A DNA stretch of 64,000 nt from assembly GCA_039566865.1 (NCBI GenBank), contig CM076960.1, positions 10,764,501 to 10,828,500 on the forward strand. The letters are read 5' to 3'. Shown one piece after another: positions 34,257 to 48,000 of this stretch (its first letter is position 1; every line of letters starts with the position of its first letter). Both the position numbers and the translations under genes were made by a program. Below the pieces are notes generated by a model, which ran no database searches, was not told where the DNA came from, and worked only from the letters and a program-made list of their open reading frames with translations. Source of the stretch: Aurelia coerulea. Taxonomy: Eukaryota > Cnidaria > Scyphozoa > Semaeostomeae > Ulmaridae.

Positions 34257-36470
34257 TTGAAGGAATACTTCTACGAAAGGAATAACGAAGACAGCCAAGT
34301 ACATGCCAAAAAAGACATCAAGAAGAGTACAGGATCGGATCGCTCGGATCGTTCAAGACTTAACTGGACAATTAAGAACCCAAACTGGTATCCTGCAAAG
34401 GTAAGAGAAGAGAGGTCGGAAAGCTTAACACAATTCATTGACAACCTGCTAAATGATATAAAACATCATCTGGAACTTAACAAAAATAACAACTGGAACA
34501 ACCTAACGGACAGCCAAAGAAAAGCACTGAATGCACTGTCATCAGATGATTCTATAATAATAAAGCCAGCTGACAAAGGCAACGGTATTGTCATCATGGA
34601 CACAAATGATTACAATGAGGCGTGTTTAGAAACACTAAATAATAAGAACTACTATGAAGACGTTCCAGAAGATCCTAACCCTAACTACCGTAGAGAATTA
34701 GATGGAATAATCAGTGAGATGAGCAACCTTGCCTACATTGGAGAAACAGAGGAGACAAGACTTAGAGAAGGATCAAGAACACCCTGTTTTTATGGTTTAC
34801 CTAAGATGCACAAGAGTTTCAGCAAATTTCCACCGTTGCGACCGATTTGTAGTGGTTATCAATCATGCACAGCTAGATTATCTGAATGGGTTGATAGTTT
34901 TTTAAAGCCAGCAGCTATGAAGACAAAATCATACATCAGAGACACAACAGACTTTGTTATGCATATTGAAAGTTTGAACGATAAGGAGATCAATTTCAAT
35001 GACGTATTTCTTGTAACGATGGACGTTGCTTCCCTCTATCCAAATATATCACACAAGGAAGGAATATCTGCTTGTGAAAAGGCTCTTGAACAACGGAAAG
35101 ACAAGTCAATCCCCTCTTCGTACATATCAAAGCTGATCAATTTCATATTGACAAGCAATACGATGCAATTTTTGAATAAATACTATCATCAAATTAAAGG
35201 AACTGCGATGGGAACACCGATGGCAGTGAATTATGCTAATTTATTCATGTCAACTTTTGAAGACGAAATGATCGATGCGTACAAGAAAGAACATGGTCGT
35301 GTGCCACTTTCATGGGTCAGATACATAGACGACATATTTTATCTCTGGAACGACAATATTGAAAGCTTAAACAATTTCCTAGCCTTTTGTAATTCCTATG
35401 CAGAAAACCATGGCTATCAATCAAATATTAAGTTCACCACGGAATATTCTAAAACAGAGGTAGCATTTCTGGGTACAAAGATAAAGATCGTAGATGGAAA
35501 AATCATGACAGAACTGTACTGCAAACCAACTTCAACCCACTCTTATCTTCACAGACAGTCTGACCATCCCTTTCACACCATACGTTCAAATCCTCTGTCA
35601 CAATTCATTCGCATAAGAAGAATCTGCCACCTGATACAGGACTATAGAAAACACGCAATCAAGTTCATAAATTTTTATGTCAATCGTGGTTATTCTATAT
35701 CTGGTTTAAATAAGATCGCGAAAGAAGTCGAAGAAAAGGACAGAACATCACTCCTGAATGGACAAGTACAAAACAATAGCCCAAAAAAAGATCGAATACC
35801 ACAAGTAATTAACTGGCACAGGAAATTTAAAGGACTAGCTAAGGTACTCCATAGAAATTACGAGTTAATAATTCATGGAGACCCAAATATGAGGAATATA
35901 TTTTCAAATGCTCCCATGATCGCATATCGTCGGAACCCTAATATCCGCTCTAAATTAGTCAAATCTGAAACAAAACAGTCAAAATCATACGGAGAAAGCA
36001 TAAGATGCACCCAAAAGAACACCAAAAAACGAGGACGTCCTTGCAAACTATGTCCACATATGGGACAAACAAATAAGTTAAAAAATGAAATGTCAGGAAA
36101 AGTCTCAAACATTTCTGGAGGTACTTGTCAAAGCAAGAATGTAATTTACGCGGCAGAATGCAACAAACATAACACTCTTTACGTCGTCTACACTTCTACT
36201 TCAGTAAGCCAAAGATTTAACAAACATAGAAGTGATTCTAGGAATGATCCAACAGCAACGGAATTCGGAAGGCATTTCTTTGATAGCCAAGATTGCACAT
36301 TCGATAAGAACTTAAAAGTGCATATTTTGCAGAAAGTGGAAGGAAACGAAGCAGACCTAGGCAACTTTGAGGACAAATGGATTGCTAGATTGGACACAAA
36401 AGAACCCAATGGAATGAACAGCGCAATGGGTGAACTCGCAAAAACGCACTATAAACTTTTCCCGAATTAA
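34257..36470 (+). CDS. Penelope-like reverse transcriptase with GIY-YIG endonuclease (ORF2)
   Basis: About 737 codons open from the position shown. The true N-terminus is upstream, and a 1-nt shift near 34205 separates the ELGLSFTPS-type N-terminal motif. RT motifs: IIKPADKG near 34555, CFYGLPKMHK near 34790, LRPICSG near 34840, MDVASLYPNI near 35020, GTAMGTPMA near 35205 and YIDD at 35322-35333 (catalytic Asp pair). A Cys-rich linker (CKLCPH near 36045) precedes the GIY-YIG module near 36140-36240. There the YIG strand reads YVV, so the conserved Gly is replaced by Val. RT looks intact; the nuclease may be impaired. Confidence 0.9.
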   Translation: MKEYFYERNNEDSQVHAKKDIKKSTGSDRSDRSRLNWTIKNPNWYPAKVREERSESLTQFIDNLLNDIKHHLELNKNNNWNNLTDSQRKALNALSSDDSIIIKPADKGNGIVIMDTNDYNEACLETLNNKNYYEDVPEDPNPNYRRELDGIISEMSNLAYIGETEETRLREGSRTPCFYGLPKMHKSFSKFPPLRPICSGYQSCTARLSEWVDSFLKPAAMKTKSYIRDTTDFVMHIESLNDKEINFNDVFLVTMDVASLYPNISHKEGISACEKALEQRKDKSIPSSYISKLINFILTSNTMQFLNKYYHQIKGTAMGTPMAVNYANLFMSTFEDEMIDAYKKEHGRVPLSWVRYIDDIFYLWNDNIESLNNFLAFCNSYAENHGYQSNIKFTTEYSKTEVAFLGTKIKIVDGKIMTELYCKPTSTHSYLHRQSDHPFHTIRSNPLSQFIRIRRICHLIQDYRKHAIKFINFYVNRGYSISGLNKIAKEVEEKDRTSLLNGQVQNNSPKKDRIPQVINWHRKFKGLAKVLHRNYELIIHGDPNMRNIFSNAPMIAYRRNPNIRSKLVKSETKQSKSYGESIRCTQKNTKKRGRPCKLCPHMGQTNKLKNEMSGKVSNISGGTCQSKNVIYAAECNKHNTLYVVYTSTSVSQRFNKHRSDSRNDPTATEFGRHFFDSQDCTFDKNLKVHILQKVEGNEADLGNFEDKWIARLDTKEPNGMNSAMGELAKTHYKLFPN

Positions 36471-36721
36471 CAGCATCTTATGTATGTATCCCTTATTTCG
36501 AGTTTTATGTTCTTAGGACTTAAATTCTTTTCGTAATTAGCAATCTACGCCGCATTATCAGAATCAGAAATTCCACGGACATTTGTAGAACTCTTAAATC
36601 GAATTCATAATTATTTCCTTTATCGTTATGGTACACTCTTATAATCTATTAACATTGTGACTGAAGAAGATCTACATAAGATCGAAATATTTCACTGAAA
36701 AGTTCTTGTTTTTCTTGACTC

Positions 36722-36727
<6 letters not shown>
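36457..36727 (+). repeat. Right inverted repeat of the Penelope-like element
   Basis: Holds the ORF2 stop, 3' UTR and a hammerhead-like segment. Matches 31044-31314 in reverse. Confidence 0.85.
36657..36699 (+). ncRNA. Hammerhead-like motif in the Penelope-like 3' end
   Basis: GTGA, CTGAAGA (CUGANGA allows A at the N), a hairpin GATCT-ACATA-AGATC, GAAA, TATT, TCAC. Stem I is 4 bp (GTGA/TCAC), stem III only ATAT, and one A bulges before stem II. Core order is right but helices are short, so support is weaker than for 33820-33860. Confidence 0.4.
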
Positions 36728-38335
<1,608 letters not shown>

Positions 38336-39115
38336 ATTATTATTGTTTGAATCATTATCACAGTACAACTGGTAATGCATAGTCCACTTTCAGGTTACAT
38401 CCCGTAGCTTAAGAAAGTGTGCATGCTGTCTCTGTGGAAAACATAAATAGTTCTTCCTGCTATTTAGTCTCTTATGTCCAGTACTTTTCTAATAATCCTG
38501 GCCGTACCAATGAGGCATGCTTTCTGTAATGGCTGTATTCCCGGTTCAAAGTCAAGTGCTGCAATGTAATTCTTGAAATTTTTCGAGACCACTCCAAACG
38601 CCCCAATGACCACTGGTATTATTGCAACTTTCTTTACTTCATCCTTCCACATTTTCAAAATTTGGTATTTCAGATCGTTATAATGTTCCAGCTTCTCCTC
38701 CTCTTTCTGCTTTACTCGAGTGTCAAATGGACATGCTACATCGATTATCTGGCAACTCTTTTCTTTCTTATTCTTCAGCATGATATCTGGTTTGTTATGA
38801 TCTATGCGAGTTTCAGTTTGGATAGAAAAGTCCCACAATAATAGTACTTGGTCGTTTTCAAGTACCTTATTGTCTTTCGTCACCACATGGTTGTAGTATT
38901 TATCGTCGCATTCGAATCCGAATTTCTTGCACAGATACCAGTGAAGGACGGCTGCCACTTTGTCATGTCTCCAGCTTTTATATTCTCTCTGTGCTAATTT
39001 TTGGCATTGAGATACCACATGAGCAATGGTCTCGTCCCTTTCCCCGCACATTCTGCATTTTGATGATACGTCCTCCCTGTCAATATTGCTTTTTACCCAG
39101 TTCGTTCTCGAGGCT
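38336..39115 (-). mobile_element. R4/Dong-like copy C2, 5' truncated
   Basis: Nearly identical to copy C1 (29055-29823), with two extra codons near 38915 and different flanks. The 3' end joins copy E at an AAT run; the 5' end joins the ATT/TAA array at 39116. Confidence 0.85.
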
Positions 39116-40124
<1,009 letters not shown>

Positions 40125-40126
40125 TA

Positions 40127-40202
40127 TCATTATTATTATTATTATTACGCAGAGAAAACATATTATCGACCTGAAACAAGAATACTCAATCTTACTTGAC
40201 GC

Positions 40203-40258
<56 letters not shown>
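40127..40258. repeat. (ATT)n arrays around a 56-bp unique spacer
   Basis: ATT at 40127-40147, a unique stretch at 40148-40203, then ATT to about 40256. The second run is the 3' tail of copy A2. Confidence 0.8.
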
Positions 40259-41252
40259 TTTCTGCTTTAAGCACTGGCAGTTCTCATCGCCGAATTTACA
40301 TCCCAAGGGAGCGGGTCACAACCCATGACCAAGGGTCCCTTGGGGTCATTCTCTTTTAGTACTCAAGTACTTTTCTCAATATCCTGGCTGTTCCTAATAG
40401 CGTCGTCTTCTGTAGGATTGCTGTATTTATTGTGATGTCCAGTTTTTCCAGCCATTCATCCAGTTTCTTGGTTACACTTCCAAGTGCACCGACAATCACA
40501 GGTACTACTATCACACTTCTCATGTTCCAAATCCTCTTGATTTCCCTTTTCAAATCTTGATATTTATCCACTTTCTCTTTTTCCTTGTCACTAGTCCTAC
40601 TATCACCTGGCACAGCAATGTCAATTATAGTGCATTTTCTTTCACCTTTATTCACAACAACTATGTCCGGTCTCCTTGCCTCGATTACATGATCACATTG
40701 AATGTTCACATCCCATAGTAGCTTTACCTCGTCAGTTTCAACTACACCGTCAGGGGAATGCTCATACCATTTGTCTGCCCTTTCTAGATCATATTTCTTG
40801 CATAAATGCCAATGCACCATTCTCGCAACATTGTCGTGTCTTCGTTTATATTCTTTCTGTGCCAACTTCTTGCACTCACTGACAATGTGATGTACAGTTT
40901 CGCCTTTCTCTTCGCACATCCTACAAAGTGGTGACTCTGCTGATTTGTCAATATGGTGTTTAACATAATTTGTTCGGAGGGCCTGTTCTTGTGCTGCACA
41001 CTAAAGTGACTCCGTTTGTATCTTTAGATCAGCTTTTCTCAGCCACTTCCATGTCTCCTTTGCATCGATTGATTCCGGCATCTCTCTAACAAACTGACCA
41101 TACATTCTTTTTTCCTTCCATCCTTGTTCTTTCTCATTCATCCATATCCTTTTGAACTCATCCTTACTGACAACATATTCAGTGTCTATCACTTTAGCAA
41201 GCCTAACACCTCGAATCAATGACTCAACAGAATTCCTGACATACCACCCCAA

Positions 41253-41254
<2 letters not shown>
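40259..41254 (-). mobile_element. R4/Dong-like copy A2, 5' truncated
   Basis: Almost identical to copy A1 at 24011-24886 but extends about 110 bp further upstream. It carries an in-frame stop where A1 has a Leu codon (LLCAAQ region, about 41003), so A2 is dead while A1 reads through. (ATT)n flanks both sides. Confidence 0.85.
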
Positions 41255-41344
<90 letters not shown>

Positions 41345-41354
41345 CATCATCATT
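41255..41354 (-). repeat. (ATT)n array with ATC variants
   Basis: Lies between copy A2 and the 3' end of a CR1-like element; the ATCATCATC run at its right border may be that element's own tail. Confidence 0.85.
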
Positions 41355-42790
41355 TTATTTAAAGTTGGCAACTTACATAGCCAAATATAAAAAGAAATGC
41401 TAATTCAAGCCAACAAATTAATTACAATGATACAAGTAAATACAATGATATAAAATATATACAAGTAAATACTCAATAAAATTACAAAATTCATAAAATC
41501 TATATATAAATCTACAAGCAAGATGTAGGAAGCTATAAAAAGCCGAGCCCTGGTATGTATCGTTTGCAAAGTCTGCAGTCACAATCTACATTTTTCCAAA
41601 ATTTTATTCTATTCTTGAATTGTTGCACAGAATTTGCATCTTTGATTTCCTGTGGAAGGGACTGCCTAATACGCTGCCCTCTATATTGGACCGTTTCAGT
41701 ACCATGATTAACAGTATTTACCTTTGGAACCATGAATGTATTTATATTTCTCAAATTTTAGGCAGAACTTCTTTGAAGAAAGATCTCATTCATAAATGGG
41801 GGCTTTAGATTATTTATTGTTTTGAACATTTCAGTCATTAGCAACTGCATATTTTTCTCATGTACTGTTACAGATCTATCTTTTCTCAGCAAAGTTGCGA
41901 AACTAGAACTGTAGTCTTTATATGCTATCCTCAGGGCTCCCTCGTACAGCCTATTGATTTTGTTATTCATCTTTCTGCTATAAAACATCCAAACCAACGG
42001 ACAGTATTGGAATTGGCTAGTCACAAATGCTCTCATTAAAAGTCTCAATTTATCAGTACCTAGATATGCCGACATCCGTGACAAAGAAAAGAGTTTGTTA
42101 CCAGCCTTTTGACAAATATTAGTTATGTGCTTTTCAAAGCTAAGATTTGCGTCAATTAAAACTCCCAACAGCTTCTCCTCCTTTGAATTATTAACGGCAC
42201 AGTTGCCTATAGTTATGCTGACCTCTTGATTTGTTCTTTCACCAAATATCATAAAATGGCATTTGTCTTCGTTTAGCTTCATGTAATTGTTTCCAAACCA
42301 CTCGATTATGATTTGGAATCATTTTCTAGCCTAGGGATTACATTTTCGAGACGCATATCGCATGTATAGATGGTTGTATCATCCGCATAGTTACATACAT
42401 CCGTTTCTTGTATCGATAACAGAAGATCATTGATATAGATATTGAAAAATAGAGGACCAAGGACGGATCCTTGAGGAACACCAAACCTTAGATGCTTATA
42501 GGTGCTGAAAGATCCATTGATTTTTACTCGTTGTTGCCGATTTTCCAAATAGCTGTAAACAAGCCATAAAGCTTCACGGCTAAAACCGTAGGCATGTAAC
42601 TTAGCAATCAGTAAGTCATGTCGAATACAGTCAAACGCCTTTGAAAGGTCCATAAAGATAGCTTCTATTTTTCCACCATTTTCCAGGCACTTTTTCCATT
42701 TTTCAATAGCCCGCATCAATGCATGTTGGGCATTGTAGCCCTTGCGAAAACCACAAAGCAGCCATGATAAATATCTGATATTGAGCTAAG
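41355..42790 (-). pseudogene. CR1-like RT, 5' truncated
   Basis: High to low: FRKGYNAQHA near 42750, FMDLSKAFDCI near 42650, GVPQGSVLGPLFF near 42475, YADDTTIY near 42375, MKLNEDKCHFMIFG near 42260, FQYCPLVWMF near 42000, then the C-terminal YRGQRIRQSLP near 41680. Breaks: a 1-nt shift near 42300 and an in-frame TAA at 41758. The 3' UTR covers 41355-41532. Confidence 0.85.
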
Positions 42791-42897
42791 GGATATTTAA
42801 ATATGTATGCAGCATTCCACTTAACACCCCTTAGTGACAAGGTCAGTGACAAGGAAAGTGTCTACACCCCACCGGGGTGTAGATGTTCACCTCAATA

Positions 42898-42966
42898 TAG
42901 CCTGTGTTCCAGACCACTTGAGAAGGAAAGGTCACTTTCTTTCCAAGTGGTCTGGAACACAGGCTA
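42898..42966. repeat. Perfect 23-bp inverted repeat (hairpin)
   Basis: tagcctgtgttccagaccac and its continuation ttg pair perfectly with the complement ending at 42966, leaving a 23-bp loop. A second hairpin (ctacacccc/gggtgtag) lies just upstream at 42862-42881. No coding content. Confidence 0.85.
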
Positions 42967-43081
42967 CTTCAACACTGCTGCATATGAGGATATGTTACAT
43001 AGTCTAGGAGTATGTTTGTCTGCAAACCTTGAGAATAGCAGATTTGAGGAGCTAAAATTGAATTTTTTCGCGAAATTATAG

Positions 43082-45540
43082 CGAGAAAGGTAGATTTTAC
43101 TGCCTTCAAATCATGTTCATAAGAACCCCACCCATTGCGTGCTTCTTTTTCGATGGACTTCCAAGAGACTCTTTCGTCAAATTCCTTTGGGCTCTTCTGA
43201 AAACAGGGATGTGAAGAGTTTTAAACATTCTGCTCTAGACGTCTGGACATTTTAGAGGCAATGCATATAGCTGCCCTGCGCTTCATAAATTGAAAAAAAA
43301 AACAAACATCTGGAGATTGAACGAGACAAACTTTAATGCAATGTACTTTGCTCGAACTTTTTCACTTATTCTTTTGAGGGTTTCTTCTCCAAAGACTGTC
43401 AGCCGGGCTACGTTTTCAGAAACAAATTAATTTGGTAATGTGTATGTTCCCTGAAAGGTCTGACGTTTTCAGAAAATTTCCGAGAACTAAGATATCAAAC
43501 AGAACAGACACCGTTATAGACCAGAGGCTGGGGGGGGGGGAGCATGGTCACCAAGAGAGGGAATTTATGGGACAATCTTTGTAGATCACTTTTTTGCGTA
43601 GATTACGAATCTGGGTGTTGATCGGGCGGTTGAGCGGGCTTTTCGGAGATACAGGGGGGCAAAAGGTCAAAAATATGCCATATAGACTAACATCGAGAAT
43701 ATGAAAGCCTAAGAGGAACAAAGTTCACAGAGTAGCCATTTTAGATCAATTTTGCCCGTATATTATGAATATTGATGTTGGCTGGGTGGTCGAAGTGATT
43801 TTTCCAAGGTACGGGGGACCGAAGACCTAAAAACTACTCGGACACTAATATAAAGACTAGGGAAACGCAACTGAGCTGGTATTTCATGGAAGCATCTGAT
43901 TTATAATTATTATTATTATTGATTTTAACCATTTTCATATTGAAAATATATGGTAGTCATTGCCAGAATAGGATGACGTTTGTGTTCATTTTCCATTAAA
44001 ACAGTCCCTAAGGTATTGCTGTTTCTCAGTGTTTTGATCTCTGTTGTGATTTTTCTAAGATAGACTGTATTCTTCTACCACGTTTTACATTCTTGGTTTG
44101 ATGACAAGTTAGTTCCTTTAAAATTTCATTATTAGAGCGTCTGATATCCATTTATGCTGTTGTTCTGTGTAGAGCGATTCGATGGAGTCTGTTTGGGTAA
44201 TAGAAAACAGATCTCTGTCTCTCATGACATGGCTCCAGTCGACTGTCTCAGATTTTGCTGCTAATGTATCCTGGTTGGCTAACTCTTTTGTACCCATTTA
44301 CATACGTCCTATGTGTAGATTAAGAATCTAAACCTTCATCGGGAGGTTAGAGAGATTTTCCGAGATATGGGGGGGGGGGACAAAGGCCCAAAAACTCCTC
44401 ACACACTAAATATTTAGACTATGGAAAAACAAGAGTTGGTTTTTTTTTCAAAAAGAGCATCTGATTTTACACATGTTATTCGCGTAGATAACGAATCTAA
44501 ACATTAATCGGGAGGTTAGGGAAACTTTCACGAGATACAGGGAGATAAAACTGCAAGGTTTCACTAAGGGAGTGGCTCTCCTCTAAGTTAGTTAGAGGTC
44601 CAATTTGGGAAAAATGACCTGAAGGAGAACTCTCAATCCTGCAAAAATTGATGTCACGTGTAAATCAAACCCTATCTTTGGTTGTTCGCCCTGATTCGTT
44701 TGACCAATTTTTACATGCTGTCACGGAGCGAGCAAGCTACTGTGATAATAATGATTTTGCCATCTAAAAAAATTGCCTTGGAAGTATCAGTGCTGAAGTC
44801 CTTGTAATAAATCATGCCCCCTGGCACAGGGAATGTTACCAAGACACAGTTCATCCATAGAAAATTCTTAGGGCCAAGACAGTACGAGAAACAGATTTTT
44901 ACAGGAGATAACGAACTTTCGAAGTGGCGTGTAAAACCTGGCAGACCAGCTTCAATCGTTAAGAAGGAAAACGAAGCAACCAATGCCTAAAGATTTACGA
45001 GGTCATAAAACCCAAGCATGATCCTGAAAAGTGTGTTTTTCTGTTTATTTTGTTTGTTTCTTCGAAAAACTTGGAGGATTAAGACCCCCCCCCCCAGGCT
45101 CCTATGTCTATACACAAATCGCAACTTCGTCTCAACTTTCAAAAAAATCCTTTAAAGATGACCCCTTTTCTAATAATAGGCCTCCAAAAGCTCTTAATTC
45201 TATAACAAGGTTCTCCTGACATTCAAGTCAAAGGAAAAGGAGTAGTCGAAAAACGATCGTATGATCCTCTAGGGACATGACAAACAAAAAATAGCGTTAA
45301 CCATTCTGTAAAGAGCTGTAAATTTAGGCCTCCTTTCAAAAAGTCATACTTCTCAATGATGTATTCCCCAAGAATAAAAACTCAATCAAATAGCCATAAA
45401 ACTGTTTAGAAAAATTGGCACCAATGTTTTTCTGTTTCTTAGAAAAGTATGTTTCAACAAATTTACATACTGTACAAAAAATACTCAGATACATATCTTT
45501 CTGCGCTATATACCGAATCGCTTTACTTTGTATTTTTCAT
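43082..45540. other. No gene recognised; degenerate repeats
   Basis: No convincing coding frame. It contains four diverged copies of a roughly 60-160-bp unit starting about 43598, 43759, 44313 and 44482, each with gtagat-a-gaatct followed by gatcggg-ggtt and gagatacgggg. G runs occur at 43532 and 44371. Confidence 0.55.
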
Positions 45541-45720
45541 TTTTTTTTTTCATTTCATTTTAACATTATTCATGCACGTTAGCCCCGTCAGTCAGTATGA
45601 CTGATTTTCAGGGGGCCGTGCCAAAAACTTTACAAATTAAAAAATCTACTAAAATTAATAACGGGAAAAGGAAACTAATTATAATCATAATTAATTTATC
45701 TACAACTATTTACAATAAAT

Positions 45721-47193
45721 TTACAACCGACCCTTTATCTTGTTCTTAAAAGAAGATAAAGAGGGAGCTTGCTTGGCCTCGCGGCTGAGATCATTCCAGA
45801 TTTTTGCTCCACGAAATGCGAACGCTTTCTGTCCATTACTAGTTTTCATGAATGGCACTAGCAAGTCAGTTTCGGCATTTCTAAGGTTGATAATATTGCG
45901 ATCAGAATTTCTAACAAATAAATGCGAGAGATAATCAGGCGCGAGACTATTAACCCTATCTGACCTGGGTGATTTGAAACACTCAATGCCTGGGGGGGGC
46001 GGATTCCGCCCCCCCCCCCCATGTTTATCTCTGTTGTCATAAGAGATATGGCAGCCAAACTTGGCACAAAGGTAGTTCATTATGTAAACAATAAAAATTT
46101 GAAATCATAATCCAATTAGCGATGTTGTTGTTGTTGCTAGAGCATGATGATCATTATGATGTCATATGACGTCATATAAATGAAAGGTTGCTAAAAGGTC
46201 ATGAAACTTTATTTTTCATAAAGAAATTAAAGATATAGATCAAAATATATATAAATTCTTAATTTAGACTTAATTGGACCAATTAAACATGATTAAAAGA
46301 GAAACAAAGTATGTTTTTCACAGAGTGCAGTATGAAAAATTGGTAACCATGGAAACAAGGCTAAAAATAGCATGTCCAAATTGTTGCAATTTTATTGCTC
46401 TATGATACAAAGTTAAACTTACGAAGTATCAGAGGCCTGCTGCATGTGTGGAAAACGGTGTAAACAAAAATGTACTAGGGGGGGCGGAATCCGCCTCCCC
46501 CCCCAGGTCAGATAGGGTTAACAGATTTATATACAGTTGTTGCAGTCTCACTTCTGATCATATCCCTCACAGTTGGCCATTTTAACTCTGTAATCAAAGC
46601 TTCGGCAGGAGCATCGTAGCTGCTATTTGTAATAATTCTAGCGGCACGATTCTACAATTTTTGAAGCTTAACCAGTCGGAACTCAGCACAGTTCCCCCAC
46701 ACAAAACAGCAGTACCGAAAATGTGGCTCTACAATACCTCTATATAATTTGCAAATTTCTTTGCATATTTTAAAAAACCTAATGAGCGGGAGACTTTGGC
46801 TTGAACAGATTTAATTTGCTCGTCCCACACGAGGTACTGGTCAACTTGGACACCGAGATACTTAATACTGTCGACGAGTTCTACAGGGGAATCATCGATA
46901 ACAAATGCAGGAGAATCCACAGTGTTTTCACCAATCTTTTTAAGATTTGGTCTAGATCCGATTACCATTGCTTGAATCTTGATTACATTCAAAGACAACT
47001 TATTGCCCTGAAGCCATTCTTTCAAACATTTCAATTCGTTGTTGAGCGTTTCAGTTCGATCCTCAATGGTCTTAGAGGAATAGGATATGCTAGTATCGTC
47101 GGCATACATCGTAACTTTGCAGTCTTTGAAGGCGAATCGCAGATCATTTATATAGATTGGAAAGAGTATCACAATAAAGTAGCGAAGCAACAT
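45721..47193 (-). pseudogene. RT palm, thumb and C-terminus of the 2A-bearing element
   Basis: FPIYINDLR near 47155, YADDTSISY near 47100, GNKLSLNVIK near 46990, IKYLGVQVD near 46840, then after the MITE SLAPDYLSHLF near 45930 and FAFRGAKIWNDL near 45800. Removing the MITE and one TTAA keeps the frame across the junction; other shifts remain near 46730. Confidence 0.8.
45954..46517. mobile_element. piggyBac-type MITE with TTAA duplication
   Basis: Inverted ends CCCTATCTGACCTGGG at 45954-45969 and 46502-46517, flanked by TTAA at 45950-45953 and 46518-46521. Inside each end sits a G/C-rich block (ggcggattccgcccccc type). The 564-bp element is non-coding. TTAA plus CCC ends is the piggyBac signature. 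Confidence 0.9.
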
Positions 47194-47362
47194 TTGAGCA
47201 AGTTACTTGCGCTTGCAGCCCCCCTATAAGGGACACGAGTAACAAATCATGTGTAGTAATACTATTTAGGTTCCAAGTACAAAAGTCAAGTGTTTCAGGG
47301 CCTGGATTCGTTTCTAGTTCACCACTCAGCCGGAATGAGACACATGTGCGGAAGTTGCTCAA
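47144..47362 (-). pseudogene. 2A-like motif and endonuclease start
   Basis: The translation contains SGELETNPGP (about 47295-47326), close to the 2A consensus D-V/I-E-x-N-P-G-P but with E for the first D. It is followed by CTWNLNS, the opening of an APE-type endonuclease. The frame is soon lost by a deletion into the RT. Confidence 0.75.
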
Positions 47363-47370
47363 GACTGGCT

Positions 47371-47850
47371 GTTTTTAATTTGGAGACATTAAATGGAAAA
47401 TGGAGTCAAATGGATGCTTGAGTCATTGGTAAGTGAATCATTTAGCTCAAGAATACAAACTAAGCCTTATTGGAGCCAACCTATGAGCTTTAATCGGTGA
47501 GAAGCTAAGGCCCAAATGACATTTCTGACAGAAATAGCTGAAAATCGTCTGCGATTTGGAGATGCAATTGAAGGGAAAGGGTTTGGGTTATTTCTTAGGG
47601 CAATAACCATAATTACTGAGATTCTCATCCTTGTATCTTATTTGTAGCGACTTTTATCAATGTTTGAACGAAGGTCAATATTCATCATTTTCATTTGAAC
47701 TTTTTTATCTATGGGAATCCACTGAATAAATAACATACTGTTTTACAGGCAACCATGCTAAAAGAAACTTTAATAATAGCGAAATATAGAATATAACCCT
47801 ATTTATAATAATCTTTGATAAAAAAGAAAAGAAATAAAAAAAGAGATAAG
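47371..47850. other. No gene recognised
   Basis: AT-rich sequence without supported features. Confidence 0.5.
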
Positions 47851-48000
47851 TCATTGTTTGGCTTTATATTTTCTTCGAAAAGTGCAGAGCGATGAGGGTG
47901 CCTTGAGACAACTATCTAGGTCAGTCCAGACCTTAGCCCCTCTGTAAGCAAACGACCGGAAGATGAATACAAATTCGGCTCCAAATGAGATACTTGCCTG
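47851..48000 (-). pseudogene. CR1-like RT C-terminal scrap
   Basis: The translation shows FAYRGAKVWTDL near 47925 and a basic tail with FRRKYK before TGA at about 47857. This is the usual CR1-like C-terminus; the rest is missing. Confidence 0.6.

Larger units (their letters stand above)
45541..47370 (-). mobile_element. CR1-like retrotransposon with 2A-like motif, internally deleted
   Basis: The minus-strand copy begins near 47370 with an N-terminal stub, a 2A-like motif and the first residues of the endonuclease. It then jumps into the RT palm near 47160. The RT runs on to 45721 except where a MITE intrudes (45954-46517). The 3' UTR covers 45541-45720. Confidence 0.75.

Noticed and set aside
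44711..44983. 90-codon minus-strand frame
   Set aside because: No recognisable motif, start context or splice signals; chance frame more likely.
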